Below are positions 43,023-51,899 of a DNA stretch of 64,000 nt, in pieces. The notes beneath the pieces are model-generated. The model had not been told where the DNA came from. It did not search any database and saw only the letters and a list, made by a program, of their open reading frames with translations. The stretch lies in contig JBLWXT010000006.1 of the NCBI GenBank assembly GCA_048267305.1, positions 62,001-126,000 of the forward strand, in the 5' to 3' direction. The stretch is from Owenweeksia sp048267305 (lineage in GTDB: Bacteria > Bacteroidota > Bacteroidia > Flavobacteriales > Schleiferiaceae). The translations under genes were made by a program, and so were the position numbers. Each line of letters begins with the position of its first letter. Positions within the stretch are counted from its first letter, which is position 1.

Positions 43023-43559
43023 TTAGCTTAAAGCTTCGATTAACTCGTCCTTCTTCATAGAAGAATAACCAGTGATACCTTTATCCTTAGCCATTTCTCT
43101 CAACTCAGCAACAGTGTTGGAGTTAAGATCAGTGGTTTCGGCTGCAGCTGCTTCTACTTTAGGAGCAGTTTCTGCCTTTGGAGCGGTCTCTGCTTTTGGT
43201 GCTGCTTCTTTTTTAGGTTCTGCTTTTTTAGCAGCCTTCTTACCGTCACCTTTACCGATGGCTGTAATTTGAATTAAAGAAATGGCTTGTCTGTGACCGT
43301 TTTTCTTGCGGTAGCCTTTTCTTCTTTTCTTTTTAAAGACAATTACTTTGTCTGCTTTAAGGTGAGACACGATCTTAGCGCCTACTTCAATACCTTCTAT
43401 AACCGGGGCGCCAACTTCTATAGCTCCGTCATTGTCGGTCAAAAGAACTTTGTCAAAAGAAATGACATCGCCTTCGTTACCTTCCAAACGGTTTACATAG
43501 ATCTGCTGGTCTTGGCGTACTTTGTACTGGTGCCCTGCTATTTCTACAATTGCGTACAT
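43023..43559 (-). CDS. rplU: 50S ribosomal protein L21 with C-terminal extension
   Basis: The first 103 or so residues are a normal L21 (MYAIVEIAGHQYKVRQDQQI; VIVFKKKRRKGYRKKNGHRQ). An Ala/Lys/Glu/Pro linker with repeated PKAETA units follows, and then about 35 residues (TVAELREMAKDKGITGYSSM plus KKDELIEAL) that look like the SAP/Rho-N helix-extended-loop-helix fold, a nucleic-acid-binding type. Standard L21 ends near 103. Extended L21 of this kind is known in Flavobacteria; its job is not established. Confidence 0.93.
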   Translation of the reverse strand: MYAIVEIAGHQYKVRQDQQIYVNRLEGNEGDVISFDKVLLTDNDGAIEVGAPVIEGIEVGAKIVSHLKADKVIVFKKKRRKGYRKKNGHRQAISLIQITAIGKGDGKKAAKKAEPKKEAAPKAETAPKAETAPKVEAAAAETTDLNSNTVAELREMAKDKGITGYSSMKKDELIEALS

Positions 43560-43582
43560 CTACACTTATTTTTTAAGGGCTG

Positions 43583-43611
43583 CAAATGTATGAAAAGATT
43601 ATTTCTACAAA
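43583..43611 (-). promoter_or_regulatory. rplU-rpmA promoter
   Basis: On the minus strand TTTG (43611-43608), a spacer of 17 bp and TACATTTG (43590-43583) match the Bacteroidetes consensus TTTG-N17-20-TAnnTTTG. Transcription would start about 17 nt before the ATG. This is the best full promoter match in the window. Confidence 0.7.
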
Positions 43612-43734
43612 TAGGTGTTGGATAAAAAGTTTTCTTCACACCATTATTTACCATTGCAAATATCATTCACTTGCTTCATCTACATTAGAAAAAGCAAGAA
43701 TTAATTGCTTTTCTTTTCCCCTTCCCCTTTTTAT

Positions 43735-43742
43735 TACTTTTG
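43735..43742 (+). promoter_or_regulatory. Putative -7 element of the M16 peptidase operon
   Basis: TACTTTTG is an exact TAnnTTTG match 48 bp before the ATG at 43791. A TTG lies 26 bp upstream, too far for a standard spacer, so confidence is moderate. Confidence 0.4.
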
Positions 43743-43790
43743 GCGCGCTACTAGAATTTGAATAAAAAATCATAATAAAAAACTCATACT

Positions 43791-45110
43791 ATGAGAAAGT
43801 TGTCGGCACTGGTCCTCAGTTTGGGATTAGTTTATGGCGCATCGGGCCAAACCAATATTAAATTTACAGAGTATGACCTGGAGAATGGCATGCACGTTAT
43901 TCTTCATGAAGATCACTCTACGCCTATAGTAGCAGTTTCTGTGCTATATCATGTAGGCTCTAAAAACGAGAAGCCCGGCCGTACCGGTTTTGCTCACTTT
44001 TTTGAGCACCTTATGTTTGAAGGTTCACCCAACATTGAGCGTGGTGAGTTTATGAAAATAGTACAGGGAAATGGTGGTGCACTAAACGCCAACACGTCTT
44101 TTGACCGTACTTTTTACTACGAAATTCTACCATCTAACCAACTGGAGCTTGGTCTTTGGTTAGAGAGTGAGCGTATGTTTCACGCTACTGTAGATCAAAA
44201 AGGTGTTGATACGCAACGTGAGGTTGTAAAGGAAGAAAAGCGACTTAGAGTTGACAATCGTCCTTACGGCTCATTTCTTGAAAAAGTATTTGGTGCCGCT
44301 TACCCAAATCACCCGTATGAGATTACCCCTATCGGTACTATGGAAGATTTGAACGCGGCCAAGATTGAAGATTTCGCAGATTTTTACGAAACCTTTTATG
44401 TACCCAACAATGCCACATTAAGCATTGCCGGGGATATAGATCCGGCTGCTGCCAAAGTGATGATTGAAAAATACTTCGGTCCTATAGCCAAAGGAACCAA
44501 TGAAATTCCCCGCCCTACCCCTCCTATTACTTTAATGACGGAGCAGGTGGTGGATACCATTTATGACAACATTCAGTTGCCAGCCGTATTTCTTGGATAC
44601 AAAATGCCACAGCAGGGTACTAAAGACACCTACGCTTTAGAGATGGTTACCACTCTTCTTTCGGGCGGACAGAGCAGCCGTTTTTACAAAACCTTGGTTG
44701 ACGAAAAGCAATTGGGTGTAGCCGTTCAGGCTTTTCCATTTAGCCTTGAGTCTGGTGGCTTGTTTATTACCCTTGGTATTGCCAATATGGGTACTGATGT
44801 AACCGAGCTCAGAGACGGCATTGATGCCGAAGTGAAAAAAGTTCGCGACAGCCTTATCTCCGAAAAGGAATACGAAAAAGTGTTGAATCAACTGGAGAAC
44901 GACTTTATCTCCAGCAACTCCACCATGGCTGGTATTGCCGAAAGTTTGGCCAACTACCATGTTTACTTTAACAACACCAACCTCATTAACACCGAAATTG
45001 AGAAGTACAGAGAGGTAACCCGTGAGGACATGCAGCGTGTGGCCCAAAAGTATTTGGTAGAAAACAACCGTGTGTTGCTATACTACCTCCCAAAAGGTCA
45101 AAATCAATAA
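43791..45110 (+). CDS. M16-family zinc peptidase, catalytic subunit
   Basis: The 439-residue protein has a signal peptide (LSALVLSLGLVYGASGQ) and the inverted zinc motif H69-F-F-E72-H73 in GFAHFFEHLMFEGSP. The distal Glu is in EVVKEEKRLRVDNRPYG. Both M16 half-domains are present. It is periplasmic and probably degrades peptides as half of a two-chain enzyme; the partner, lacking the zinc motif, is the next gene 22 bp away. The active/inactive pairing is the rule in this bacterial branch. Confidence 0.92.
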   Translation: MRKLSALVLSLGLVYGASGQTNIKFTEYDLENGMHVILHEDHSTPIVAVSVLYHVGSKNEKPGRTGFAHFFEHLMFEGSPNIERGEFMKIVQGNGGALNANTSFDRTFYYEILPSNQLELGLWLESERMFHATVDQKGVDTQREVVKEEKRLRVDNRPYGSFLEKVFGAAYPNHPYEITPIGTMEDLNAAKIEDFADFYETFYVPNNATLSIAGDIDPAAAKVMIEKYFGPIAKGTNEIPRPTPPITLMTEQVVDTIYDNIQLPAVFLGYKMPQQGTKDTYALEMVTTLLSGGQSSRFYKTLVDEKQLGVAVQAFPFSLESGGLFITLGIANMGTDVTELRDGIDAEVKKVRDSLISEKEYEKVLNQLENDFISSNSTMAGIAESLANYHVYFNNTNLINTEIEKYREVTREDMQRVAQKYLVENNRVLLYYLPKGQNQ

Positions 45111-45132
45111 AATATATTAAGAAGAGATCAAC

Positions 45133-47205
45133 ATGAAAAAGATATTTTCAATACTATTTACACTGGCTATTGCGCTTAGCACTACAGCACAAATAGACCG
45201 CAGCGTGAGACCCGAAGCCGGCCCCGCTCCAAAGCTTGACTTTGGTAAGTACAAGGTGTACGAAATGAAAAACGGCCTAAAGCTTATTGTGGTGGAAGAC
45301 CACAAACTTCCCCGCGTAAGCATTAGCCTTATTGTAGACAGAGATCCTATTTTGGAAGGCAAAAAAGCCGGATATGTACAGTTAGCTGGCGAAATGCTTC
45401 GCCAGGGAACCACCACCCGCCCAAAGGCTGATCTTGATGAGGAAATCGACTTTATAGGAGCTTCCTTAAATACAAGTTCATCTTCTGTATCGGCAAGTGG
45501 ATTGAGCAAGTATACCGAGAAGCTTATCTCCATAATGGCTGATGTTACCTTAAATCCAGCCTTTCCGGCTGAAGAATTTGAGAAGCTTAAAAAGCAGGCT
45601 ATTTCCGGTATAGAATCTGAAAAGGATGATGCTGCTGCCATTGCTGAAAATGCATTCAGAGCTCGTGTTTACGGTTTAAATCATCCTTATGGGGAGATGA
45701 TGACCAAGGAAACTGTAGAAAGTATCCAACTTGAAGATTGCAAAACCTACTACACCAACTACTGGGTTCCCAATGGCTCCTACATCGCTATAGTTGGAGA
45801 TATTAAGGCCAAGGATGCCAAGAAGTTGATCAAAAAATACTTTGGCGAATGGGAAATGGGAAATGTACCTGTAAACGTTTTCGAAAAACCACAACCTGCC
45901 AATGGCATGGAAATCAGCTTTGTAAACAAGGAATCCGCAGTGCAGTCAGTAGTTACCATTGGTAATATAATTGACCTGAAGCCCGGTAGCCCTGATGAAG
46001 TAACCCTTCGCCTGGCCAACCAGATTTTAGGTGGCGGTAGCCTTGGTCGTTTGTTTCAAAACATTCGCGAAGACAAAGCCTACACCTACGGTGCTTATTC
46101 CAGCTATGATGACGATCGCCTTATAGGTCAGTTCAGTGCTTCGGCCAGTGTGCGCAATGAAGTTACCGATAGTGCCGTGATGGAATTTTACAAGGAATTT
46201 AAAAGGATACAAACAGAGCCTGTGTCTGCCGAAGACCTTGAATCCGCTAAAAACTATGTAATCGGAAGTTTTGGCCGATCATTGGAGAGCCCATCAACCA
46301 TTGCTCGTTTTGCACTAAATATTCAGCGTTACAATTTACCTGCTGATTATTATGAAACTTACCTTGCCAAGCTACAGGCCATTACGCCTGAACAAATTAT
46401 GGAAGTTGCCAAAAAATACATTGGCACTGAAAACACACACCTTGTAGTGGTAGGAAAAGCTTCTGATGTAGCTGATGACCTTAAAGCCATGGGTAAGCTT
46501 ACCTACTATGATACCGAAGGAAATGTTACAGGAGAGCCAACTATTCCTATTCCTGACGGCATTACGGCAGATAGCGTTGTAAATAACTACATCCGTGCTA
46601 TTGGTGGCCGTGAAAACCTGAAAAAGGTAAAAGACATTACCACCAAGTATGATGCTGAAATCACCGGTGCTCCGATGAAAATAAATGCCACCATTACTCG
46701 CAAAAAGCCAAATATGTACAAGATGGAAATGGTAGCAGCCGGCATGGGAACTTTAATGGCTCAAACCTTTGATGGCAAAAAGGGAAAAATGAGCGGTATG
46801 CAAGGAGAAAAAGAGATGGAAGGAGAAGAGCTGGAAGGCATGGCACAGCAATCTAAATTCGATGTTGAGTTGGATTACCTTACGGATGCCTATACCTTAA
46901 AGCTCACCAAAATTGCCAACGTTGACGGACAAAAAGCCTATGTAATGGAAGTGACCGATAAAAATGGCAAAAAGGAAACTGAATATTACTCAGTAGAAAC
47001 CGGACTTAAACTAAAGACTGAAGCTACAGAGGATACTCCACAGGGGCCCATTACAAGCTCACAATCATATGGTGATTACAAAGCCGTAAATGGCGTAAAA
47101 TACCCACATACATTGAGCATTGATGCAGGCCCGCAGAAAATAAAGATGACAGTTACTGAAATCAAGGTAAACTCAGGGGTAAAAGACTCAGAGTTTAAAA
47201 TCTAA
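45133..47205 (+). CDS. Inactive M16-like partner subunit with LolA-like C-terminal domain
   Basis: The 690-residue protein has a signal peptide (IFSILFTLAIALSTTAQ) and two M16 half-domains (about 30-460). The HxxEH site is replaced (GYVQLAGEMLRQG), so it cannot bind catalytic zinc and is the substrate-holding partner of the gene upstream. The glycine-rich loop GGGSLGRLFQNIREDKAYTY is typical of this subunit. Residues from about 475 form a further domain (NNYIRAIGGRENLKKVKDIT; YYSVETGLKLKTEATED; YPHTLSID) resembling the LolA/LolB-type lipoprotein-sorting fold and the separate protein at 55158. That extra domain is not part of ordinary M16 proteins. Confidence 0.88.
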   Translation: MKKIFSILFTLAIALSTTAQIDRSVRPEAGPAPKLDFGKYKVYEMKNGLKLIVVEDHKLPRVSISLIVDRDPILEGKKAGYVQLAGEMLRQGTTTRPKADLDEEIDFIGASLNTSSSSVSASGLSKYTEKLISIMADVTLNPAFPAEEFEKLKKQAISGIESEKDDAAAIAENAFRARVYGLNHPYGEMMTKETVESIQLEDCKTYYTNYWVPNGSYIAIVGDIKAKDAKKLIKKYFGEWEMGNVPVNVFEKPQPANGMEISFVNKESAVQSVVTIGNIIDLKPGSPDEVTLRLANQILGGGSLGRLFQNIREDKAYTYGAYSSYDDDRLIGQFSASASVRNEVTDSAVMEFYKEFKRIQTEPVSAEDLESAKNYVIGSFGRSLESPSTIARFALNIQRYNLPADYYETYLAKLQAITPEQIMEVAKKYIGTENTHLVVVGKASDVADDLKAMGKLTYYDTEGNVTGEPTIPIPDGITADSVVNNYIRAIGGRENLKKVKDITTKYDAEITGAPMKINATITRKKPNMYKMEMVAAGMGTLMAQTFDGKKGKMSGMQGEKEMEGEELEGMAQQSKFDVELDYLTDAYTLKLTKIANVDGQKAYVMEVTDKNGKKETEYYSVETGLKLKTEATEDTPQGPITSSQSYGDYKAVNGVKYPHTLSIDAGPQKIKMTVTEIKVNSGVKDSEFKI

Positions 47206-47229
47206 AGATTTTAACCACCCAAACAGTGA

Positions 47230-47268
47230 AAGCGGTATTTCCTTATTCAGGAAGTGCCGCTTTTTTTT
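47230..47268 (+). terminator. Terminator of the M16 operon
   Basis: AAGCGG...TTTCCT (47230-47243) pairs with AGGAA...CCGCTT (47249-47262) with a small internal bulge, followed by seven or eight T's. It overlaps the 3' end of the convergent transporter gene. Confidence 0.8.
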
Positions 47269-48160
47269 GCTCCCTAAGGCGTTTGCGGTAGTTTACAATG
47301 TAAACCCCAATAAGGATGGAGCCCATACCTATGAAATGATCAATACCGATAGGTTCGCCATCCAATACACCCCACATTATAGCTACAATAGGTATGGCAT
47401 AGGTAACGGATGCACCAAAGAGAGAGCCACTGGTTTTTATAAGATGGTTAAATATTATTACCGCCAGGCTAGTGCTCACCACCCCCATTATGGCCACATA
47501 TCCAAAATTCACCCATGCCAAATCATCGGTTTGCATAATATGGATAAAATCCGTGGAAAACACATATATAGTGGCCGGTATCCCAACCGTAGCCAGGCTT
47601 AGCAAAGTTATGCTCAACGCATCCAGGTGCTTAAATTTTGCACTTAGGGTATTAATGGAAATGGCGTAACAAATAGTGGCAATAATGGGATACATACCAT
47701 AAATCAACTTGGCTTCGTCAATTTTTAATCCGGGGAGCAGCAACCACAGGGCACCGGCAAATCCAAGGACAATTCCAATAACACTGGGGAGGCCCACTCT
47801 GGTTTTAAACCAGATGATACCAATGATAAGAGTAAAGAGAGGTACCAGAGCATTGAGCACTCCAACAACTCCACTATCCAGTTTTGTTACCGCCAGGGGA
47901 AATAAAATGTAGGGAATGGCATTACCCATGAGTCCAACCACAATTAGTGGAAACAGGTCTTTCCGTCTAAACTTTGAAAAGCGCCTGAAGGCGATAATCA
48001 CCGTAAACCAAAAGGCTATAGCTACACGCATCATCCCAATCTGGCTATAGCTAAATGAGCGCAAGCCGTATTTCATTAAAATAAAGGAACTGCCCCATAC
48101 CATGGCTAAAAGGGCAAACAGCATCCACGCTACAGCGGGATTTTTTGGTTGATCACTCAT
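47243..48160 (-). CDS. EamA/DMT-family transporter
   Basis: The 305-residue protein has ten hydrophobic helices in two EamA repeats. Recognisable parts are MVWGSSFILMKYGLRSFSYS, then the segment ending GVVGVLNALVPLFTLIIGII, and the second repeat with GVVSTSLAVIIFNHLIKTSG and SVTYAIPIVAIMWGVLDGEP. Members export amino acids, metabolites or drugs; the substrate is not predictable. It is an inner-membrane protein, monocistronic. Confidence 0.9.
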   Translation of the reverse strand: MSDQPKNPAVAWMLFALLAMVWGSSFILMKYGLRSFSYSQIGMMRVAIAFWFTVIIAFRRFSKFRRKDLFPLIVVGLMGNAIPYILFPLAVTKLDSGVVGVLNALVPLFTLIIGIIWFKTRVGLPSVIGIVLGFAGALWLLLPGLKIDEAKLIYGMYPIIATICYAISINTLSAKFKHLDALSITLLSLATVGIPATIYVFSTDFIHIMQTDDLAWVNFGYVAIMGVVSTSLAVIIFNHLIKTSGSLFGASVTYAIPIVAIMWGVLDGEPIGIDHFIGMGSILIGVYIVNYRKRLREQKKAALPE

Positions 48161-48189
48161 TTTGTGAGTTGGGAGTAAGAAGTAGGGAG

Positions 48190-48228
48190 ATTGGAATTTG
48201 CATTTTGGGATTTGGAATTTGGGATTTC
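48190..48228. repeat. Degenerate short tandem repeat
   Basis: The stretch consists of variants of GATTTGGAATTTGG (ATTGGAATTTGCATTTTGGG, then ATTTGGAATTTGGGATTT). It lies between the transporter start and the acyltransferase end. It resembles the 7-bp repeats at 38772 in word use but is imperfect. Confidence 0.7.
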
Positions 48229-48253
48229 ACAAACATCATTCAACATTGAACTT

Positions 48254-49987
48254 TTAACTTTTAAGCGTCTCCTCTGGCAAATCCTTAATATGGATGTACA
48301 TAAAGCCATCGAGTGAATCATTAAAAAGGGGATCTACATTAAAGCAAACAATTTTGGCATTTTGCTTCAGGTACTTTTTAATAAGTACAGGTATGCGCAG
48401 ATCTCCAGGCTCTACATCTCCAATAAGACGGTCAATTTTCTGAAGATCATCAGCGGTGCTTTCCTCCAAAATATTGAGGTATTCTTCGTCCAATTTAGGT
48501 TTAAAGGACTTCCTCGGTATAATCCATTGAGCTAGCTGCTCATCTCCAAAATTCCTCACCAAATATTCTACAATAAGTGATTTGCTGAATTTTGAAAATG
48601 TATTACTTACACTGGCACAGCCTGTAACATATTCCAGTTCAGGGTGCCTTTTTATAACCTGCACAATTCCCTTCCAAAGCAAAAACAAAGGCATGGGCTT
48701 TTGCTGCTGCTCCTTCACAATAAAGGCACGGCCCATCTCAAGGCTTTTGCTAAACATTTGATGAACCTCCTCACCCAGTTTAAAAAGTGTGGAAACGTAA
48801 AATCCCTTAATCCCATACTTTCTGTAAATTTCACTACCCACTCCCAGTCGGTAAGCCCCCACCACCTTCTCTGTATCCCTATCCCAAAGTATAAGGTGCT
48901 GATAGTGGTAATCATATACATCCAGATCAATGGGCTTGTTACTTCCTTCTCCCACTTCCCTAAAGGTAATCTCGCGCAGCCGGCCTACTTCTTCCAATAC
49001 GTTGGGAATAACCTCGGAGCGGGCCACAAACATTGAGTAATGCTTTTCATCAAACAGAAAGCCTTTGCTTTTACGCAGCTTTTTAATCTCTGCCAGTATC
49101 AGGGCCGGATTTACCGGATCAATAACAGGCTCCTGCTTTTCGGGCCTTCGCAACGAAAACAATCGCTTACCGGGAGAAAGCGCCTCCTTTAGCAAATAAG
49201 TACGCTGGCGCAAAAAGGCCGTATAGTGTTCTATAGTTTCATATCCGTTTTGCTCTTTTACAGATATCTGCTTTCCGATGCGTATACGAATGGATTTATT
49301 TTTTTGCTTAAGCAGCTCAGACGGCAACTTGGCCGTTCGCAAACTTGAGTGAAGCATTGAGAGCAGGTAAAACATGTTGGTATTACGTGCTTCAAAGTAA
49401 ATAGGGATAACAGGCACCTGCGCCCTTTTTATGGTTTTCATCGAAGATTCCGTCCAGGGCCGGTCGCTGATCTTACCTTCATCAAACTGATAGGTACTAA
49501 CCTGTCCTGCAGGGAAAATCCCCAATGGATGCTGTTTTTCCACATAGTGAAGAGAATCCTTCACTCCACTGTAGCTATTGTAATACTCTTTATTATCAAA
49601 GGGGTTTACATAAAAAAACATATCCTTCAGAGGCTCCACCTTCTCCAAAAGAAAGTTGCCCATAACCTTAAAATCGGGCCGCACCTGGCTCACAAGCTTT
49701 ATAAGAATAATGCCATCGAGAGCGCCAAGTGGATGATTGGAGATCGTAATGAAAGGCCCTTCCTTGGGAATACGTCTTAGCTCATCTTCAAAATAGTCAA
49801 ACTCTGCATGAAATTCCTTCAGAATGGCGTCAATAAACTCCACCCCATGTAACTCGGCAAACTTATCATAGGCCTTATTTACATCAGATAACCGCAAAAT
49901 GTCCATTATTGGCTTGGCTAAAGCGGTCATACCTATTCGGTCAAGCTTCACTATTCGTGCTACATCCTTCTTATCTACAAGGCTCAT
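48254..49987 (-). CDS. OlsF-type bifunctional acyltransferase (aminolipid synthesis)
   Basis: The 577-residue protein joins two acyltransferases. The N-terminal half is PlsC/OlsA-like: NHPLGALDG with H85 and D91, and GIFPAGQVSTYQ (about 157-168). The C-terminal part (about 315-520) is OlsB-like GNAT: REITFREVGEGSNKPIDLDV, WDRDTEKVVGAYRLGVG, SLEMGRAFIVKEQQQKPMPL. This order is that of OlsF, which makes ornithine lipids in Serratia and Flavobacterium. It should N-acylate an amino acid with a 3-hydroxy fatty acid and then O-acylate the product. Whether the head group is ornithine or glycine cannot be read from sequence. Confidence 0.82.
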   Translation of the reverse strand: MSLVDKKDVARIVKLDRIGMTALAKPIMDILRLSDVNKAYDKFAELHGVEFIDAILKEFHAEFDYFEDELRRIPKEGPFITISNHPLGALDGIILIKLVSQVRPDFKVMGNFLLEKVEPLKDMFFYVNPFDNKEYYNSYSGVKDSLHYVEKQHPLGIFPAGQVSTYQFDEGKISDRPWTESSMKTIKRAQVPVIPIYFEARNTNMFYLLSMLHSSLRTAKLPSELLKQKNKSIRIRIGKQISVKEQNGYETIEHYTAFLRQRTYLLKEALSPGKRLFSLRRPEKQEPVIDPVNPALILAEIKKLRKSKGFLFDEKHYSMFVARSEVIPNVLEEVGRLREITFREVGEGSNKPIDLDVYDYHYQHLILWDRDTEKVVGAYRLGVGSEIYRKYGIKGFYVSTLFKLGEEVHQMFSKSLEMGRAFIVKEQQQKPMPLFLLWKGIVQVIKRHPELEYVTGCASVSNTFSKFSKSLIVEYLVRNFGDEQLAQWIIPRKSFKPKLDEEYLNILEESTADDLQKIDRLIGDVEPGDLRIPVLIKKYLKQNAKIVCFNVDPLFNDSLDGFMYIHIKDLPEETLKS

Positions 49988-50028
49988 TAACGGTTTTGTT
50001 TGGTATAAAGCTAACTAAAAATGAATGC

Positions 50029-51279
50029 CTATGCGGTTACCACCTGATAAGTATTCCTACTCACCTGTTCTAAAAGCACTTCACCACTTTTCATCACACG
50101 CTCACGTGCGGCATCGTTGTAATTCCTTACACTGTACAGATTTACATTTTCGTTGTACGAAGTGTCGAAATCCTTCTTTAGTTCTTCAATCAGCTTTGGT
50201 GTGGTTATGGGATCATTGTTGATGCAAAACGAAGAACTTACCGCGGTATTTTGCGACATGTTAACACGCGTACCAAACTGATGCAGCAATTTGTAAATTT
50301 TACTCAGGTGATCTTCTACTATAAACGCCAAATCACGAGTGGATATGGTTATCAAAATTTGATTGTCCTTTTTGATAAAACAGGGCAACAACGGGTTTAA
50401 GTCCGATCCATTGCGGATAATGGTTCCCTCCTCAGCAGGATTCATAAAAGACTTAACTCTTAAGGGAATACCCTTTTTCTGCAGTGGCTGAATGGTTTTA
50501 GGGTGTATTACCGAAGCGCCATAATAGGCAAGCTCAATAGCCTCACGATAGCTTATTTCCCTTAACAACTCAACATTATCAAAAACCTTGGGGTCTCCAT
50601 TAAGCACTCCGGGAACATCTTTCCAGATAACCACCTCATCGGCATCAAGCACATAGGCCAAAACCGAGGCTGTATAATCGGATCCCTCACGCCCCAGCGT
50701 AGTGGGATTTAAACCATCATCAGATCCTATAAAACCCTGGATTACGTATCTATTACCCGGAAGTATGGTTTCCTTAACCAGGCGTTGTGTGAAATTCCAA
50801 TCAACCCGCGCAAACCTGAAATTTTGATCGGTACGGATTAACCTGCGGGCATCCAGCCACTTATTCTGATAGCCTGAACTATTGAGATAACTGGAAATAA
50901 TTTTAGTGGAAACCAATTCACCAAAGGATACGATCTGATCGTAAATCTGGTTAAAGCCATTGGTTGGCTCCCCCTCGCAAATCAGCTCCAGCTGCATGAA
51001 GAGAATTTCCACATCATTGTGCACACGGTGCTCATCTGCAGGAAAAAGATTGTTGATAATCGTAAAATGTGCCTTTCGCACTTCATCAATCAACTCCTTG
51101 GTGTCTCCCTTCTTATTTATAAATGAATGAACAAGATTTTCAAGGGCATTAGTGGTTTTTCCCATAGCAGAAACCACTATAAGTATCTCCTCACCAGGAT
51201 AATGGGCCAGCACATTAGCCACGTTTTTTACACTTTCCGCATCCTTAATGGAAGCACCCCCAAATTTGAAAATTTTCAT
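50029..51279 (-). CDS. Aspartate kinase
   Basis: Aspartate kinase phosphorylates aspartate at the head of the lysine, threonine and methionine pathways. The 416 residues begin with the signature KIFKFGGASIKDAESVKNVA, and GREGSDYTASVLAYVLDADE, then WKDVPGVLNGDPKVF, mark the substrate and nucleotide sites. The C-terminal 110 residues hold ACT-type feedback units (ILITISTRDLAFIVEDHLSK). It is monofunctional, with no homoserine dehydrogenase. lysA at the window's far end serves the same pathway but is not linked. Confidence 0.92.
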   Translation of the reverse strand: MKIFKFGGASIKDAESVKNVANVLAHYPGEEILIVVSAMGKTTNALENLVHSFINKKGDTKELIDEVRKAHFTIINNLFPADEHRVHNDVEILFMQLELICEGEPTNGFNQIYDQIVSFGELVSTKIISSYLNSSGYQNKWLDARRLIRTDQNFRFARVDWNFTQRLVKETILPGNRYVIQGFIGSDDGLNPTTLGREGSDYTASVLAYVLDADEVVIWKDVPGVLNGDPKVFDNVELLREISYREAIELAYYGASVIHPKTIQPLQKKGIPLRVKSFMNPAEEGTIIRNGSDLNPLLPCFIKKDNQILITISTRDLAFIVEDHLSKIYKLLHQFGTRVNMSQNTAVSSSFCINNDPITTPKLIEELKKDFDTSYNENVNLYSVRNYNDAARERVMKSGEVLLEQVSRNTYQVVTA

Positions 51280-51899
51280 CTGTTGCTATCACTTGATTTA
51301 GGCAGGCGAAGGTAGTGGCAAGGAAATTACCTCACAAAATTTAAAATTTGCGAAAACCATGGGAATGATTCCAAACGAAAAATAGATTGTAACGCTTGTT
51401 CGTCTTTAATAACAAGCCGGCAATTTCCCCACAAACCTGTACGGTGCGCGCTCCTCAATTTACAGTTTTACAAAATACTCCCACACGGCCTAATTAATTA
51501 AAAGATTGGTTGTTACTCACCCAACAATTAAACCCACCCTCAGAAGCAGGAAATTCATTTAGTGGTATAACTATTACACCTTTTACTCCTGTTAAATAGT
51601 TAGGTTATAAAACCACAAAGTTGTGTATCCTCATGTATTTTCACGCTGCCTTATGGGCACTCACTCTGACTTGAGAATTATATTTGTAAAACACAATCAT
51701 CGTAAGAAATCATACAACATTGATTTACAAGTACATAAATCCAATGTTAAGTGTTGAAATATTTTTAATTTAGGACAATCAATATCACATAAGCAAACGT
51801 CCTTTGTAAACAAACTGCATTGTCAAAAATCGTTCGTATATTATCATACTATACATTCCGATTTTTGTAAGGAAATCTACTCTTTTTGACTCATTTACC
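51280..51899. other. 620-bp intergenic region
   Basis: I see no protein-like frame, RNA gene or strong hairpin here. It is A/T-rich, especially after 51.7 kb. TATATTTG at 51679-51686 is an exact -7 match on the plus strand, about 214 bp before the sensor gene, but it lacks a -33 partner. The length suggests a long leader or a multi-site control region for that gene. Confidence 0.4.
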
